The translations under genes and the position numbers were made by a program. Shown here piece by piece: positions 44,233-53,879 of a DNA stretch of 64,000 nt. Source of the stretch: Paenibacillus gallinarum (GTDB lineage: Bacteria; Bacillota; Bacilli; Paenibacillales; Paenibacillaceae); contig NZ_JACSQL010000002.1 of NCBI RefSeq assembly GCF_014836635.1, positions 186,001-250,000 on the forward strand, in the 5' to 3' direction. The stretch's first letter is position 1; every line of letters begins with the position of its first letter. The notes under the pieces were generated by a model. The model was not told the origin of the DNA. It made no database searches and saw only the letters and a list, made by a program, of their open reading frames with translations.

Positions 44233-46461
44233 GTGACCCCTAAGGAATTGTCTAAAGACAAGTCTTTTCAGAATAAGAAAATGGGATGGAAGAATAGCAG
44301 GGGAGCCCGCTATCTTCTGTTTTTGTTTATGCTCATTCTGTTCTATGTTAGTTTGTCTCCGAGCCTGTTGCCTGAGCGTTATGATATTCAGCAGGGAACA
44401 CGTAGTGAAAAAGAAATTAAGGCGCCGATGCAGATTCAAGATAACCAAGCACGCGCGCTGGCACAGGAACAGGCGGCTGAAAGTGTTCAGCCGATCTATC
44501 AATATGTCTCCTTACGTAATGAAAGTTTAATTACATCCATACTTGACCGTATTGACCGTTTAAATCAGGACGATATCTCAAGTGACGACAAGATTGAAAT
44601 TTATAAACAAGAAATTCCGCAGCGACTAAGGGACTCCGTAACGAATTTTATTAACAATAATCGAAGTTCCGGTATTTATTCCGAGCCACTGCTCGAAGAG
44701 ATTCGTAAAGTAACCGAAGGACAGTCTTACCGTATTCCAGAAGAGACCTATATCAAAATTGCCAGACTGTCTTCAGATCAGATTAAAGAGATGAAACCTG
44801 TGGCAAGAGAGCTTGTCTCTCGGCTTATGGTGGACCAGATTACAGATGCATCTATTCCACGTGCAAAAGTAGCGGAAATGGTCAATACAAGCTCGCTTAA
44901 TGACCGTACTTCTCGTGAGGTGGTTCAGGAACTTACCCGATTTGTTATTACATCAAATAAATTCTACGATGAAGAGGCGACAAAAGAAGCCAAAGCGAAG
45001 GCGCGGGAGAATACGCCGCCTGTTTACATCGAAGAAGGGGAAACGCTTGTAGCCAAAGGGGAGATTATTACTGAAGAAGTGTACAAGCTGCTTTCAGATA
45101 ATAAACTTTTGCGTGATGAAGTAAATTATTGGCCGCAGTTTGGTTTATTGTTACTGTCGCTGTTTCTGTCGTTAGGCATACTCATGTACATGAAGCAAAT
45201 GAGTAATCCGGAGTTCAAATATAACAATGCGCAGCTGCTCATGCTGTTATGTGTATTTGTGATTACGATAGGCAGTATGCATTTAGTTGCTTTTCTTCAG
45301 ACAGATGGTAGAGTATTCGTCGGATACTTGGCTCCGGTAGGGATTGGAGTCATGTTAATTACCCTGCTGCTCGATATACCTTTGGCCTATATCTCTGCTA
45401 TTATTTTTGGGATTGTAGCCAGCATTATACTAAATACGCAGCAAAACGAAAATTTTGACTTCAATTTTGGATTGTTTACTGTCATTGTCAGCTTTGTTGC
45501 TATTTTTGCTACGGACAAGGCTAGCCAGCGTTCTACTTTGCTCAAAAGCGGCATTATGGTGTCTTTGATTGGTTCGCTTGTGGTCTTCATGCTTTCGATC
45601 CTGGGAGATGGAGATTGGGATCGTACCAATGCGCTATACGGAGTAGGTTTTGCTTTTGCCGGTGGAATTCTGATGGCGATTCTTGCCATTGGTCTTATGC
45701 CGTTCTTTGAATCTACTTTTGGAATTTTATCCGCTTTGAAGCTTGTAGAGTTGTCGAATCCGAATCACCCGCTATTACGTAAACTGCTTACAGAAACACC
45801 GGGAACTTATCATCATAGTGTGATGGTAGGTAACTTGTCTGAGGCGGCTGCTGAAGCGATCGGTGCAGATGGCCTCTTATGCAGAGTGGGTTCCTATTAC
45901 CACGATATCGGAAAAACAAAACGTCCGATTTATTTTATCGAGAATCAGAACAATATGGAAAATCCACATGATACACTGGATCCCAAGCTTAGTAAGTCCA
46001 TTATTATCGCTCATGCAAGAGATGGCGTGGAGATGCAAAAAGATTATAAACTTCCCAAGCGGATTCGTGATATTGCAGAGCAACATCACGGAACAACCTT
46101 CTTGCACTTTTTCTATCAAAAGGCGATGAAGCAGGCAGAAGAGGCGGGAGTAGAACCTGATTTTACCGAAGAAGATTTTAGATATCCAGGTCCTAAAGCT
46201 CAGTCCAAAGAAGCAGCTATCGTAGGGATTGCAGACAGCGTGGAAGCCGCAGTTCGTTCCTTACGGAAACCGACGGTAGAACAGGTGGAAACGATGATTG
46301 AGAAGATTATAAAAAGCAGGCTCGATGATCATCAGCTGAATGATTGTGATTTGACCATGCGTGAACTCGATATTGTGTCGAAGACGTTAAAAGAAGCGGT
46401 AATGGGCATTTTCCATTCTCGAATTGAATATCCGGAAGAGATAAAGAAACCAAAAAGTTAA
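44233..46461 (+). CDS. pgpH: 7TMR-HD family cyclic-di-AMP phosphodiesterase PgpH
   Basis: 742 residues. Helix 1 (about 25-47), an outside 7TMR-HDED domain (about 50-290), about seven membrane helices (290-500) and a cytosolic HD domain (about 510-725) with HHSVMVGNLSEAAAEAIG, YYHDIGKTKRP, IIAHARDG, EQHHGT and a late KEAAIVGIADSVEAAVR. The HD motifs match the c-di-AMP hydrolases of Listeria and Bacillus (YqfF). The start is GTG 44233. It precedes ybeY, as in B. subtilis. Confidence 0.94.
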   Translation: MTPKELSKDKSFQNKKMGWKNSRGARYLLFLFMLILFYVSLSPSLLPERYDIQQGTRSEKEIKAPMQIQDNQARALAQEQAAESVQPIYQYVSLRNESLITSILDRIDRLNQDDISSDDKIEIYKQEIPQRLRDSVTNFINNNRSSGIYSEPLLEEIRKVTEGQSYRIPEETYIKIARLSSDQIKEMKPVARELVSRLMVDQITDASIPRAKVAEMVNTSSLNDRTSREVVQELTRFVITSNKFYDEEATKEAKAKARENTPPVYIEEGETLVAKGEIITEEVYKLLSDNKLLRDEVNYWPQFGLLLLSLFLSLGILMYMKQMSNPEFKYNNAQLLMLLCVFVITIGSMHLVAFLQTDGRVFVGYLAPVGIGVMLITLLLDIPLAYISAIIFGIVASIILNTQQNENFDFNFGLFTVIVSFVAIFATDKASQRSTLLKSGIMVSLIGSLVVFMLSILGDGDWDRTNALYGVGFAFAGGILMAILAIGLMPFFESTFGILSALKLVELSNPNHPLLRKLLTETPGTYHHSVMVGNLSEAAAEAIGADGLLCRVGSYYHDIGKTKRPIYFIENQNNMENPHDTLDPKLSKSIIIAHARDGVEMQKDYKLPKRIRDIAEQHHGTTFLHFFYQKAMKQAEEAGVEPDFTEEDFRYPGPKAQSKEAAIVGIADSVEAAVRSLRKPTVEQVETMIEKIIKSRLDDHQLNDCDLTMRELDIVSKTLKEAVMGIFHSRIEYPEEIKKPKS

Positions 46462-46478
46462 GTGAGAGCGGGTAGCCA

Positions 46479-46507
46479 TTGCTTTAGACTTAACAGCTTA
46501 TTATGAT
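46479..46507 (+). promoter_or_regulatory. Possible sigma-A promoter of ybeY-dgkA-cdd-era
   Basis: TTGCTT (46479-46484), a 17-base spacer and TATGAT (46502-46507) lie in the 81-base gap after pgpH. Confidence 0.5.
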
Positions 46508-46542
46508 TAACTATAGAGTATACAGATAAGGAGCATACGAAA

Positions 46543-47037
46543 ATGAGTGTGCAACTCGTATGGAATAATAACCAAGAGGTTGTTGAGATCACGGAAGAAT
46601 TGATTGGGACTTTGGAAAGGTTGCTTGAAAAAGCTGCCGAGATGGAGAAGATTACAGATGGTGAGGTCGCCCTCACTTTTGTAACAGATCAAGAGATTCA
46701 TGAACTGAATAAGGAGTATCGGGGAATCGATCGTCCTACCGATGTACTTTCTTTTGCCATGAATGAATCAATTGATGAAGAACTGGATATTATTTATGAT
46801 CTTGGTGAGAATGAAGCTATAGATCTTCCTGAAATCCTTGGAGATATTATTATTTCGGTGGAGACTGCGATTGCTCAAAGCAAAGAATACGGTCATTCTA
46901 TTGATCGTGAGATCGGATTTTTGTTTGTGCATGGTTTTCTCCATTTGTTAGGATATGATCATCAGGACGAAGCTAGTGAAGCTGAAATGATGGGAAAACA
47001 GGAAACAGTTCTTGCTGAGGTGGGGCTCAGTCGATAA
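46543..47037 (+). CDS. ybeY: Endoribonuclease YbeY (rRNA maturation factor)
   Basis: 164 residues. Zinc-binding HGFLHLLGYDH (HxxxHxxxxxH, about residues 130-140) and the RPTDVLSFAMNE motif. YbeY takes part in 16S rRNA processing and 70S quality control. AAGGAG precedes the ATG. Overlaps dgkA by one base (TAATG). Confidence 0.96.
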   Translation: MSVQLVWNNNQEVVEITEELIGTLERLLEKAAEMEKITDGEVALTFVTDQEIHELNKEYRGIDRPTDVLSFAMNESIDEELDIIYDLGENEAIDLPEILGDIIISVETAIAQSKEYGHSIDREIGFLFVHGFLHLLGYDHQDEASEAEMMGKQETVLAEVGLSR

Positions 47038-47402
47038 TGAAGAAGCGCTCATGGGGTGATGTATTTCGTAACGCAATGGAGGGCTTAATTGAAAGTTTTC
47101 TAACGCAGCGAAATCTGCGTGTTCATGCGGGGTGTGCTCTCCTTGCTGTTGTTGCGGGCCTATTTTTTCATATTTCGCGGGTGGACTGGATGTTCATCTG
47201 TGTGGCTATTGCTGGTGTGATGATAACAGAGCTGCTTAATACCGCTGTTGAACGGGTCGTAGACCTTGCCTCCCCTGAGTTTCACTTGCTCGCAAAATCC
47301 GCTAAAGATACCGCTGCTGGAGCTGTGCTGCTGGCGGCGGTTTTTGCCGTGATTATTGCAATGTTTGTTTTTTGGGAGCCGCTGATTACATGGGCTTTCT
47401 AA
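47037..47402 (+). CDS. dgkA: Diacylglycerol kinase family (undecaprenol kinase-like) membrane protein
   Basis: 121 residues, three membrane helices. The signature ELLNTAVERVVDL (about residues 62-74) and AKSAKDTAAGAVLL (about 83-96) carry the catalytic and metal-binding residues. In Gram-positive bacteria this family phosphorylates undecaprenol rather than diacylglycerol. Lies between ybeY and cdd in the order conserved in Bacillales. Confidence 0.92.
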   Translation: MKKRSWGDVFRNAMEGLIESFLTQRNLRVHAGCALLAVVAGLFFHISRVDWMFICVAIAGVMITELLNTAVERVVDLASPEFHLLAKSAKDTAAGAVLLAAVFAVIIAMFVFWEPLITWAF

Positions 47403-47439
47403 AATAAATAACATTTCGTTCTAGAAAGAGGTAAGATAT

Positions 47440-47847
47440 ATGGATAAGCAAAGTTTGATGAAAGAAGCTATTGAAGCTCGTAAGAAAGCTTATATCCCAT
47501 ACTCTCACTTTGGAGTGGGTGCTGCACTGGTTGGGGAAGATGGCCATATCTATCATGGTTGTAATATTGAAAATGCAGCTTACGGTCCAAGTAACTGCGC
47601 AGAGCGGACGGCTGTGTTTAGTGCAATCGCGAGCGGCCATAAGCCTAGAAAATTTAAAGCAATAGCTATCGTAGGAGATACAGAAGGTCCTATCTCTCCT
47701 TGTGGTATATGTCGTCAGGTGATGTTTGAATTGTGTGAACCAGATATGCCTGTTTACTTAGGAAATCTGAAAGGTGACATTGTGGAAACAACCGTCTCCG
47801 ATCTACTGCCAGGGGCATTCGGACCTCAAGATCTTGCGAAAGTATAA
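47440..47847 (+). CDS. cdd: Cytidine deaminase
   Basis: 135 residues. Zinc motifs CAERTAVFSAIA (Cys then catalytic Glu) and PCGICRQVMFE; substrate loop NIENAAYGPSNC. Converts (deoxy)cytidine to (deoxy)uridine. AAGAGG precedes the ATG. In the operon dgkA-cdd-era. Confidence 0.96.
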   Translation: MDKQSLMKEAIEARKKAYIPYSHFGVGAALVGEDGHIYHGCNIENAAYGPSNCAERTAVFSAIASGHKPRKFKAIAIVGDTEGPISPCGICRQVMFELCEPDMPVYLGNLKGDIVETTVSDLLPGAFGPQDLAKV

Positions 47848-47885
47848 AATCAATGTACAGGGCTCAGCCCTAATTTGGAGGAAAT

Positions 47886-48788
47886 ATGTCAAAAAAAGAA
47901 TTTAAATCCGGTTTTGTAGCCATTATCGGTAGACCGAATGTGGGTAAATCCACTTTAATGAATCAAGTCATCGGGCAGAAAATTGCCATTATGTCCGATA
48001 AACCGCAAACAACGAGAAATAAAATTCATGGGGTATACACCGCTGACAATATGCAAATCGTTTTTCTAGATACACCAGGTATTCATAAACGTCAATCTAA
48101 ACTGGGCGATTTCATGAATATGACGGCACTTAATACGCTTCGAGAAGTAGAAGCGGTTCTATTTTTGGTCGATGCTGCGGAAGGAATGGGCGGCGGTGAC
48201 CGCTTTATTGCCGAACAGTTGAAAGATGTAAAAACACCTGTAATCCTTGTGTTGAACAAAATCGATCAAATCGAGCCAGAAGCTCTATTACCTTTAATCG
48301 AACAATACAGAAAGCTGCATGAATTTGCCGAGATCGTTCCTATATCAGCTAAACATGGCAATAACGTAAATACACTTTTAGATCAAGTTAAAAAGTATTT
48401 GCCGGCGGGTCCTCAGTATTATCCTGAAGATCAAATTACAGATCATCCGGAGCAGTTTGTTATTGCTGAGCTCGTGCGGGAAAAAATTCTGCATATGACG
48501 CGTGAGGAAGTGCCTCACTCCATTGCTGTTACCATTGAAGAAATGCGTGCACAAGAAAATGGGACAGTGTATGTATCTGCAGTGATTTATGTGGAACGTG
48601 ATTCCCAAAAAGGAATTATTATCGGTAAACAAGGTGCTCTTCTTAAAGAAGTAGGGAAGCGAGCTCGTCACGATATTGAAAGACTCCTCGGGTCTAAAAT
48701 ATTTTTGGAACTTTGGGTAAAAGTGAAAAAAGACTGGCGAAATCAAGACCGAGTTCTCCGTGATTTAGGTTTTCATCGAGACGCGTAA
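47886..48788 (+). CDS. era: GTPase Era
   Basis: 300 residues. G motifs GRPNVGKST (about 14-22), DTPGIH, NKID and the C-terminal KH domain with [23 protein letters not shown]. Era binds 16S rRNA 3' end during 30S maturation. ATTTGGAGGA precedes the ATG. Confidence 0.97.
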   Translation: MSKKEFKSGFVAIIGRPNVGKSTLMNQVIGQKIAIMSDKPQTTRNKIHGVYTADNMQIVFLDTPGIHKRQSKLGDFMNMTALNTLREVEAVLFLVDAAEGMGGGDRFIAEQLKDVKTPVILVLNKIDQIEPEALLPLIEQYRKLHEFAEIVPISAKHGNNVNTLLDQVKKYLPAGPQYYPEDQITDHPEQFVIAELVREKILHMTREEVPHSIAVTIEEMRAQENGTVYVSAVIYVERDSQKGIIIGKQGALLKEVGKRARHDIERLLGSKIFLELWVKVKKDWRNQDRVLRDLGFHRDA

Positions 48789-48922
48789 ATAGTTTGAATA
48801 TTTGAGAAATGCCTTTTCTGCCGTACACTTCCAGTGTTATTTTGCGCATAGAAAGAACTCCCTTGTACATCCTATCTCTTAGATGCTTATCAAGTCATTT
48901 CCACAAGAGAGGATGAATACTT
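48789..48922. other. 134-base spacer between era and yqzL
   Basis: No ORF, promoter or terminator that I could support. It ends with the AGAGAGG ribosome site of yqzL. Confidence 0.4.
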
Positions 48923-49075
48923 ATGCGAGATTTTTCGTGGACGTATTTTGCAAAGACTGGAGATGTTGATGCTTACTTGCTGTACAAAGAAGCTTGTGCA
49001 TCTGTCCTAGATGAGGTAGGAATCGAAGCTGAAGGGGAGGTTGAGCCTTTAGATGCGATTCAGATCGAATCTTAG
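48923..49075 (+). CDS. yqzL: YqzL-like small protein
   Basis: 50 residues: begins MRDFSWTYFAKTGDVDAYLLYKE, the YqzL family pattern, and ends in an acidic tail. It lies exactly between era and recO, where yqzL is found in B. subtilis. AGAGAGG (about 48905-48911) precedes the ATG by about 11 bases. Function unknown. Confidence 0.8.
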   Translation: MRDFSWTYFAKTGDVDAYLLYKEACASVLDEVGIEAEGEVEPLDAIQIES

Positions 49076-49111
49076 TAAGGTACGGCAGGAGTGGCTTGTG
49101 GGGGACGAAAC

Positions 49112-49864
49112 ATGCTATACAGGGTGGAAGGGATCGTCATCCGCAGTATGGACTACGGCGAAGGGAACAAGATTATTACGCTTTGCACCGAAAGTGGAGG
49201 TAAAGTAGGAGTTCTTGTTCGTGGAGCTAAAAAGGCAAAAAGCCGTCATGCTGCCCTGACACAGCCGTTTACGTATGGGGAATATGTTTTTTTTCGTAAT
49301 CAGGGACTTGGTACCTTAAATCAAGGCGAAATAATTGAATCTCACCATCTACTGCGTGAGGATATTATAAAGGCAGCATTTGCCTCTTATGCTTGTGAGT
49401 TATTGGATCGGGTGCTGCAGGATGATGAAACAGGGACCTTTTGGTTCAAACAATTAAAGGCATGCCTCGGGGCCCTTCAAGAAGATAAAGATCCGGCTAT
49501 TATTATTCATCTTTATGAAATGAAAATATTACAATCCGCTGGATATGCACCTGAGCTCCAAGCTTGTATTTCCTGCGGACGGGAGAGACCGGATGAAGAA
49601 TATTTCATTAGTCCGGGTCTTGGAGGCGTTCTATGCCGTGCGTGTAAACACTTTGATCCACCGGCTATGAATATAACCCCAAGGGCTCTAAAGTTGTTAC
49701 GTTTATTTTCAGCGCTGGATTTACAGCGTCTTGGCAATATCTCTGTACGTGAAGAGACAAAGGCTGAAATTAAGGTGATCATGCGTGCTTTTATGGATCA
49801 GCAATTAGCCTTAAAACTAAAATCTCGTCATTTTCTTGATCAGATGGAGAAATACGGTTTATAA
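49112..49864 (+). CDS. recO: DNA repair protein RecO
   Basis: 250 residues. The OB fold at the N-terminus (MLYRVEGIVIRSMDYGEGN) is followed by a helical domain and the four-Cys zinc motif (CISCGRERP ... CRAC, about residues 150-180). RecO loads RecA onto SSB-coated ssDNA with RecR. I chose ATG 49112, the family-typical start, preceded by GGGGGAC; the frame is open to GTG 49091. Confidence 0.93.
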   Translation: MLYRVEGIVIRSMDYGEGNKIITLCTESGGKVGVLVRGAKKAKSRHAALTQPFTYGEYVFFRNQGLGTLNQGEIIESHHLLREDIIKAAFASYACELLDRVLQDDETGTFWFKQLKACLGALQEDKDPAIIIHLYEMKILQSAGYAPELQACISCGRERPDEEYFISPGLGGVLCRACKHFDPPAMNITPRALKLLRLFSALDLQRLGNISVREETKAEIKVIMRAFMDQQLALKLKSRHFLDQMEKYGL

Positions 49865-49899
49865 ATTCTAGACTTATAAATGGCTTTCTGGATGTTTTC

Positions 49900-49929
49900 T
49901 TGACAAGCGCATTATCACTAAGTTATTAT
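49900..49929 (+). promoter_or_regulatory. Sigma-A promoter of the glyQS T-box
   Basis: TTGACA (49900-49905), an 18-base spacer and TATTAT (49924-49929). Confidence 0.65.
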
Positions 49930-49954
49930 GAATCATAATAGTCTCTTTGAGACA

Positions 49955-50184
49955 TGCGTTGATCGAGAAAGTACTGAACAGACAAACCTTAACTAGCGAG
50001 TCGGTGCAGGTGAGAGTCCGGCAGGTTTTGTTCAAGAAAAGGCACTCGTGAGCAGAACATGATACGGAAAAGTGGATTACTTTAGAAGCTCCTCCTGAGT
50101 TTTGAGGGTAATCAAGTAGGGTGGAACCGCGGGATTAACTCTCGTCCCTACGTCTGTATAACAGGCGTAGGGCGGGGGTTTTTT
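49955..50184 (+). ncRNA. T-box riboswitch (glycine) upstream of glyQS
   Basis: The T-box sequence AGGGTGGAACCGCG is at 50118-50131. Stem I is read as CGAG...AAGTA-CTGAAC (about 49966-49981) against GTTCAAG...CTCG. The specifier is probably GGC (50041-50043), a glycine codon followed by A, in the loop opposite the AAGTA S-turn. The terminator is CCCTACGTCTGT (50146-50157) / ACAGGCGTAGGG (50161-50172), then a T run; its 5' strand competes with the antiterminator carrying the T-box. Uncharged tRNA-Gly (anticodon GCC) should stabilise the antiterminator and turn on glyQS. Confidence 0.96.
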
Positions 50185-50219
50185 GCTGTCCTACAGCTGA
50201 TGAAAAAGGAGAGAAGTAT

Positions 50220-51107
50220 ATGAATTTTCAGCAAATGATTTTAACGCTGCAAGAGTTCTGGGCAGGCCAAGAATGCATTATTGTACAGCCATATGATACG
50301 GAAAAGGGCGCAGGTACAATGAACCCAATGACTTTCCTTCGTTCGATTGGACCTGAACCTTGGAAAGTAGCTTATGTAGAGCCGTCAAGACGTCCTTCGG
50401 ATGGAAGATACGGAGAGAACCCGAACCGTTTGTATCAACATCATCAGTTTCAAGTCATTATTAAACCTTCCCCTGACAATATTCAGGAACTATATCTGGA
50501 CAGCCTCAAAGCGCTCGGTATCGATGCGAATAAGCATGATATCCGTTTCGTAGAAGATAACTGGGAGAATCCTTCTCTTGGTTGTGCAGGTCTTGGCTGG
50601 GAAGTATGGCTTGATGGTATGGAAATTACACAGTTCACTTATTTCCAACAAGTAGGCGGAATTGAAACAAATCCTGTTTCTGTGGAGATCACTTATGGAA
50701 TGGAGCGTCTAGCATCCTATATCCAGGACAAAGACAATGTATTTGATCTGGAATGGGTAGGTGATGTGAAATATGGAGACGTATTCCATCAACCGGAAGT
50801 GGAACATTCTAAATATACGTTTGAAGTTTCTGATGTTCGTATGTTATTCACGCTCTTTAACATGTATGAAGAAGAGGCAAAAAAGGCAATGGATCAGGAT
50901 CTGGTATTCCCAGCTTATGATTATGTGCTCAAATGCTCTCATACGTTTAACCTTCTAGATGCGCGTGGAGCGATTAGTGTAACGGAACGGACGGGCTATA
51001 TTACGAGAGTACGTAATCTCGCGCGTCAAGTCGCTGCAACGTATCTAGCGGAGCGCGAGAAGCTCGGATTCCCATTGATTAAGCAAGGAGGTGCGGATCA
51101 TGTCTAA
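50220..51107 (+). CDS. glyQ: Glycyl-tRNA synthetase alpha subunit
   Basis: 295 residues. Class II catalytic subunit: [21 protein letters not shown], motif 2-like [29 protein letters not shown] and motif 3-like [15 protein letters not shown]. Works as alpha2beta2 with GlyS. AAAGGAGAG precedes the ATG. Overlaps glyS by 8 bases. Confidence 0.98.
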   Translation: MNFQQMILTLQEFWAGQECIIVQPYDTEKGAGTMNPMTFLRSIGPEPWKVAYVEPSRRPSDGRYGENPNRLYQHHQFQVIIKPSPDNIQELYLDSLKALGIDANKHDIRFVEDNWENPSLGCAGLGWEVWLDGMEITQFTYFQQVGGIETNPVSVEITYGMERLASYIQDKDNVFDLEWVGDVKYGDVFHQPEVEHSKYTFEVSDVRMLFTLFNMYEEEAKKAMDQDLVFPAYDYVLKCSHTFNLLDARGAISVTERTGYITRVRNLARQVAATYLAEREKLGFPLIKQGGADHV

Positions 51108-53175
51108 AGATCTACTATTTGAGATTGGTCTGGAAGAAGTGCCTGCAAGATTTGTGCGCGGAGCGATTGAGCAGCTTCAGGACCGTATGGAGAAATGGCT
51201 GAGCAGTATCCGGGTAAACCATGGTGCTGTAGAAGCTTATGCGACACCACGCCGTTTGGCTGTCATTATTAAAGACGTTGCTGAAAAGCAAGAGGATATT
51301 GAAGAAGAAGTAAAAGGACCGTCACGCAAAATTGCAGTTGATGAAAACGGAAATTGGAGCAAAGCGGCACTTGGTTTTGCGAGAAGCCAGGGTGTTTCTC
51401 CAGAGCAGTTTACGTTTAAAGAACTTGGCGGAGTAGAATATATCTACGCAACGAAAAGCAGCAAAGGTACGGAAACTTCTGAAGTCATTGCAGAAGGTTT
51501 GTTGCAAATCTTACATGCCATGACATTCCCTAAGTTTATGCGCTGGGCTTCCTATGATTTCAAATTCGTTCGTCCGATCCGCTGGATGGTCGCGCTTTTT
51601 GGGACGGATGTTGTCTCTATAGAAGTTGCGGGTGTAACTTCAGGCAATATTACGCGAGGACACCGTTTCCTAGGAAAAGAAATCGAGATAAAAGAGCCTT
51701 CTGCTTATGTTGAAGCATTACGTTCGGAGCATGTAATTGTCAATATTGAAGAGCGTCGTGCGATGATTGTGGAACAAATCGAAGAGCTAGCTAAAGAGAA
51801 AAACTGGACAATTGGTGTTAAAGAAGATTTGCTCGAAGAAATTTTGTTCCTGGTTGAGACTCCAACGGTGTTATACGGAACGTTTGAATCTTCATTCCTT
51901 CATATTCCGCAGGATGTACTGATTACTTCTATGCGTGAACATCAACGTTATTTCCCTGTGTTTGACGACAAAGGTACACTGTTGCCATATTTCGTCACTG
52001 TACGTAACGGCGGAAAAGAATCGCTTGATGTGATTGCAAAAGGGAATGAGAAAGTCCTTCGTGCACGTTTGTCGGATGCGAAATTCTTTTACGAAGAAGA
52101 TCAAAAATTGCAAATTAAAGATGCAGTATCCAAACTTGAAAGTATCGTTTTCCAAGAAGAAATGGGTACGGTTGGAGATAAGGTTCGTCGTATTCGCAAA
52201 ATTTCAGATGCGCTTGCAGCGAAGCTGAATATCCCAGCAGATCAGGTTGAATCGGTCAGCCGTGCAGCTGATATTTGTAAGTTTGATCTTGTGACACAGA
52301 TGGTATATGAGTTCCCTGAATTGCAGGGTGTTATGGGTGAAGATTACGCTTTGAAAGCAGGGGAACGTGCTGAGGTAGCTAGAGCGATCTTTGAACATTA
52401 TCAACCAAGATCAGCTTCCGACAATGTTCCAGCATCGATGATTGGATCTATCGTAAGTATTGCTGATAAGATAGATACGATCGTAGGATGTTTCTCTATC
52501 GGTATTATTCCAACGGGTTCACAAGACCCTTATGCTCTACGTCGTCAAGCAGCTGGTATCGTACAGATTGCTTATGAGCATGAACTGCCAGTAACATTGG
52601 ATGATATTTTCGAAATTGGAATCGGCGTTCATGAAAGCATGAGAGTTATGAAACGTCCGGCTGATGAAATACGTAAAGATTTACAAGAGTTCTTTGGTTT
52701 ACGGGTCAAAAAACTCTTATCTGAAACGATGCGTTATGACGTAGTGGATGCAGTGATTAGTGCTCAGTACAATGATATCGTATCCGTTACGCGCCGCGGA
52801 GCTGCTTTGATGAATGCTGTGGTCTCTGAAAATGATTTCAAGACAACAGTGGACTCCTTTAATCGTGTAGGTAATCTGGCGGCTAAAGCTTCTAATGCTT
52901 CGGTTAGTGAAGAGGTATTTGTGGAGGCTGGAGAGCGTAAACTATATGATGCATGGAAGGCTACTTCTCTTGCTTACCAAGAAGCTATTGCTCGTCATGA
53001 TGCGGAAAAGGCCCTAAGTTTGGCTAGCTCCTGGAAAGAGCCTATCACCGAATTCTTTGATTCTGTCATGGTTATGGCAGAAGACGAAGCTGTCCGTGCT
53101 AATCGCTTAGGCTTACTCGCTTCTATCGATCAAGACTTGAAATCGTTCGCTGATTTCTCCAAGTTGGTTTGGTAA
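51100..53175 (+). CDS. glyS: Glycyl-tRNA synthetase beta subunit
   Basis: 691 residues. tRNA-binding/editing-like subunit with an HD-like core and an anticodon-binding C-terminal region; starts [22 protein letters not shown] 51100 follows AAGGAGGTG; the in-frame GTG at 51091 is inside that site. Overlaps the end of glyQ by 8 bases. Confidence 0.97.
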   Translation: MSKDLLFEIGLEEVPARFVRGAIEQLQDRMEKWLSSIRVNHGAVEAYATPRRLAVIIKDVAEKQEDIEEEVKGPSRKIAVDENGNWSKAALGFARSQGVSPEQFTFKELGGVEYIYATKSSKGTETSEVIAEGLLQILHAMTFPKFMRWASYDFKFVRPIRWMVALFGTDVVSIEVAGVTSGNITRGHRFLGKEIEIKEPSAYVEALRSEHVIVNIEERRAMIVEQIEELAKEKNWTIGVKEDLLEEILFLVETPTVLYGTFESSFLHIPQDVLITSMREHQRYFPVFDDKGTLLPYFVTVRNGGKESLDVIAKGNEKVLRARLSDAKFFYEEDQKLQIKDAVSKLESIVFQEEMGTVGDKVRRIRKISDALAAKLNIPADQVESVSRAADICKFDLVTQMVYEFPELQGVMGEDYALKAGERAEVARAIFEHYQPRSASDNVPASMIGSIVSIADKIDTIVGCFSIGIIPTGSQDPYALRRQAAGIVQIAYEHELPVTLDDIFEIGIGVHESMRVMKRPADEIRKDLQEFFGLRVKKLLSETMRYDVVDAVISAQYNDIVSVTRRGAALMNAVVSENDFKTTVDSFNRVGNLAAKASNASVSEEVFVEAGERKLYDAWKATSLAYQEAIARHDAEKALSLASSWKEPITEFFDSVMVMAEDEAVRANRLGLLASIDQDLKSFADFSKLVW

Positions 53176-53246
53176 TAATGAGCGGGGTCTATACTGGACT
53201 TTGAGATCGCCAAAATAAAATAAAGAGAAACAAAGGATATATTAAT

Positions 53247-53267
53247 GGACAGCGTATATCGCTGTCC
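53247..53267 (+). terminator. Probable terminator after glyS
   Basis: Perfect 8-bp stem GGACAGCG (53247-53254) / CGCTGTCC (53260-53267), followed by a loose T-rich stretch (TGTGTTATTTTC). Confidence 0.6.
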
Positions 53268-53378
53268 TGTGTTATTTTCTTTGTTTGCCGTATTTGATGC
53301 CTGGGCAGGAATTAGGATGGTCTCAGGCGTATATAATAATATCCCGGACATAATTTTAAAATGAGACGGGTGATGGAT

Positions 53379-53834
53379 ATGCAAAGGCGAATTGTAGTCG
53401 ATGGCGACGCTTGCCCCGTAAAACGTGAAATTGCAGAAACAGCTCCTAGGTTTGACATGCATGTGCTAATGGTATCTTCATTTGATCATCGATTAGAGGC
53501 AGCAGAAGGGGTAACGGTAATCCAAGTGGATCGCAGCGATCAGAGTGCCGACCTTTACATTGCGAATCATATACGTGCTCATGATGTGGTTGTAACTCAA
53601 GATTATGGACTTGCTGCACTGGCTCTTGCTAAGAACTGCAGTGTTATTACTTTTCGAGGTAAAATAATTGATAATCAAGACATCGATTTTCTGCTTGATT
53701 CTAGACATACTCATGCAAAAGCAAGAAAAAGAGGTCATTATGGGAAAGGTCCGAAGCCACTGACAGATGAGGATCGAAGGACATTTCAACATAAACTGAC
53801 AAAACTTTTGAAAGATTTGCAGGAGTTTGTGTGA
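53379..53834 (+). CDS. YaiI/YqxD family protein
   Basis: About 151 residues. PIN/NYN-like fold signature: RIVVDGDACPVKREI at the start, VVVTQDYGLAALAL in the middle, RGHYGKGPKPLTDEDR at the end. Family function is unknown although the Asp pattern suggests a nuclease-like fold. Start uncertain: in-frame ATGs at 53361, 53373 and 53379; MQRRIVVDGDACP is the family-typical beginning and GGGTGATGG lies just before 53379. Located before dnaG, as yqxD in B. subtilis. Confidence 0.85.
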   Translation: MQRRIVVDGDACPVKREIAETAPRFDMHVLMVSSFDHRLEAAEGVTVIQVDRSDQSADLYIANHIRAHDVVVTQDYGLAALALAKNCSVITFRGKIIDNQDIDFLLDSRHTHAKARKRGHYGKGPKPLTDEDRRTFQHKLTKLLKDLQEFV

Positions 53835-53879
53835 GTTTAGCGAATTATATTTACGTGTTAAGAGATGAAGGTGGTTAGG

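Noticed and set aside
49091..49111. GTG start of recO 21 bases upstream
   Set aside because: The extra seven residues do not fit RecO proteins, and a GGGGGAC site precedes the ATG at 49112.
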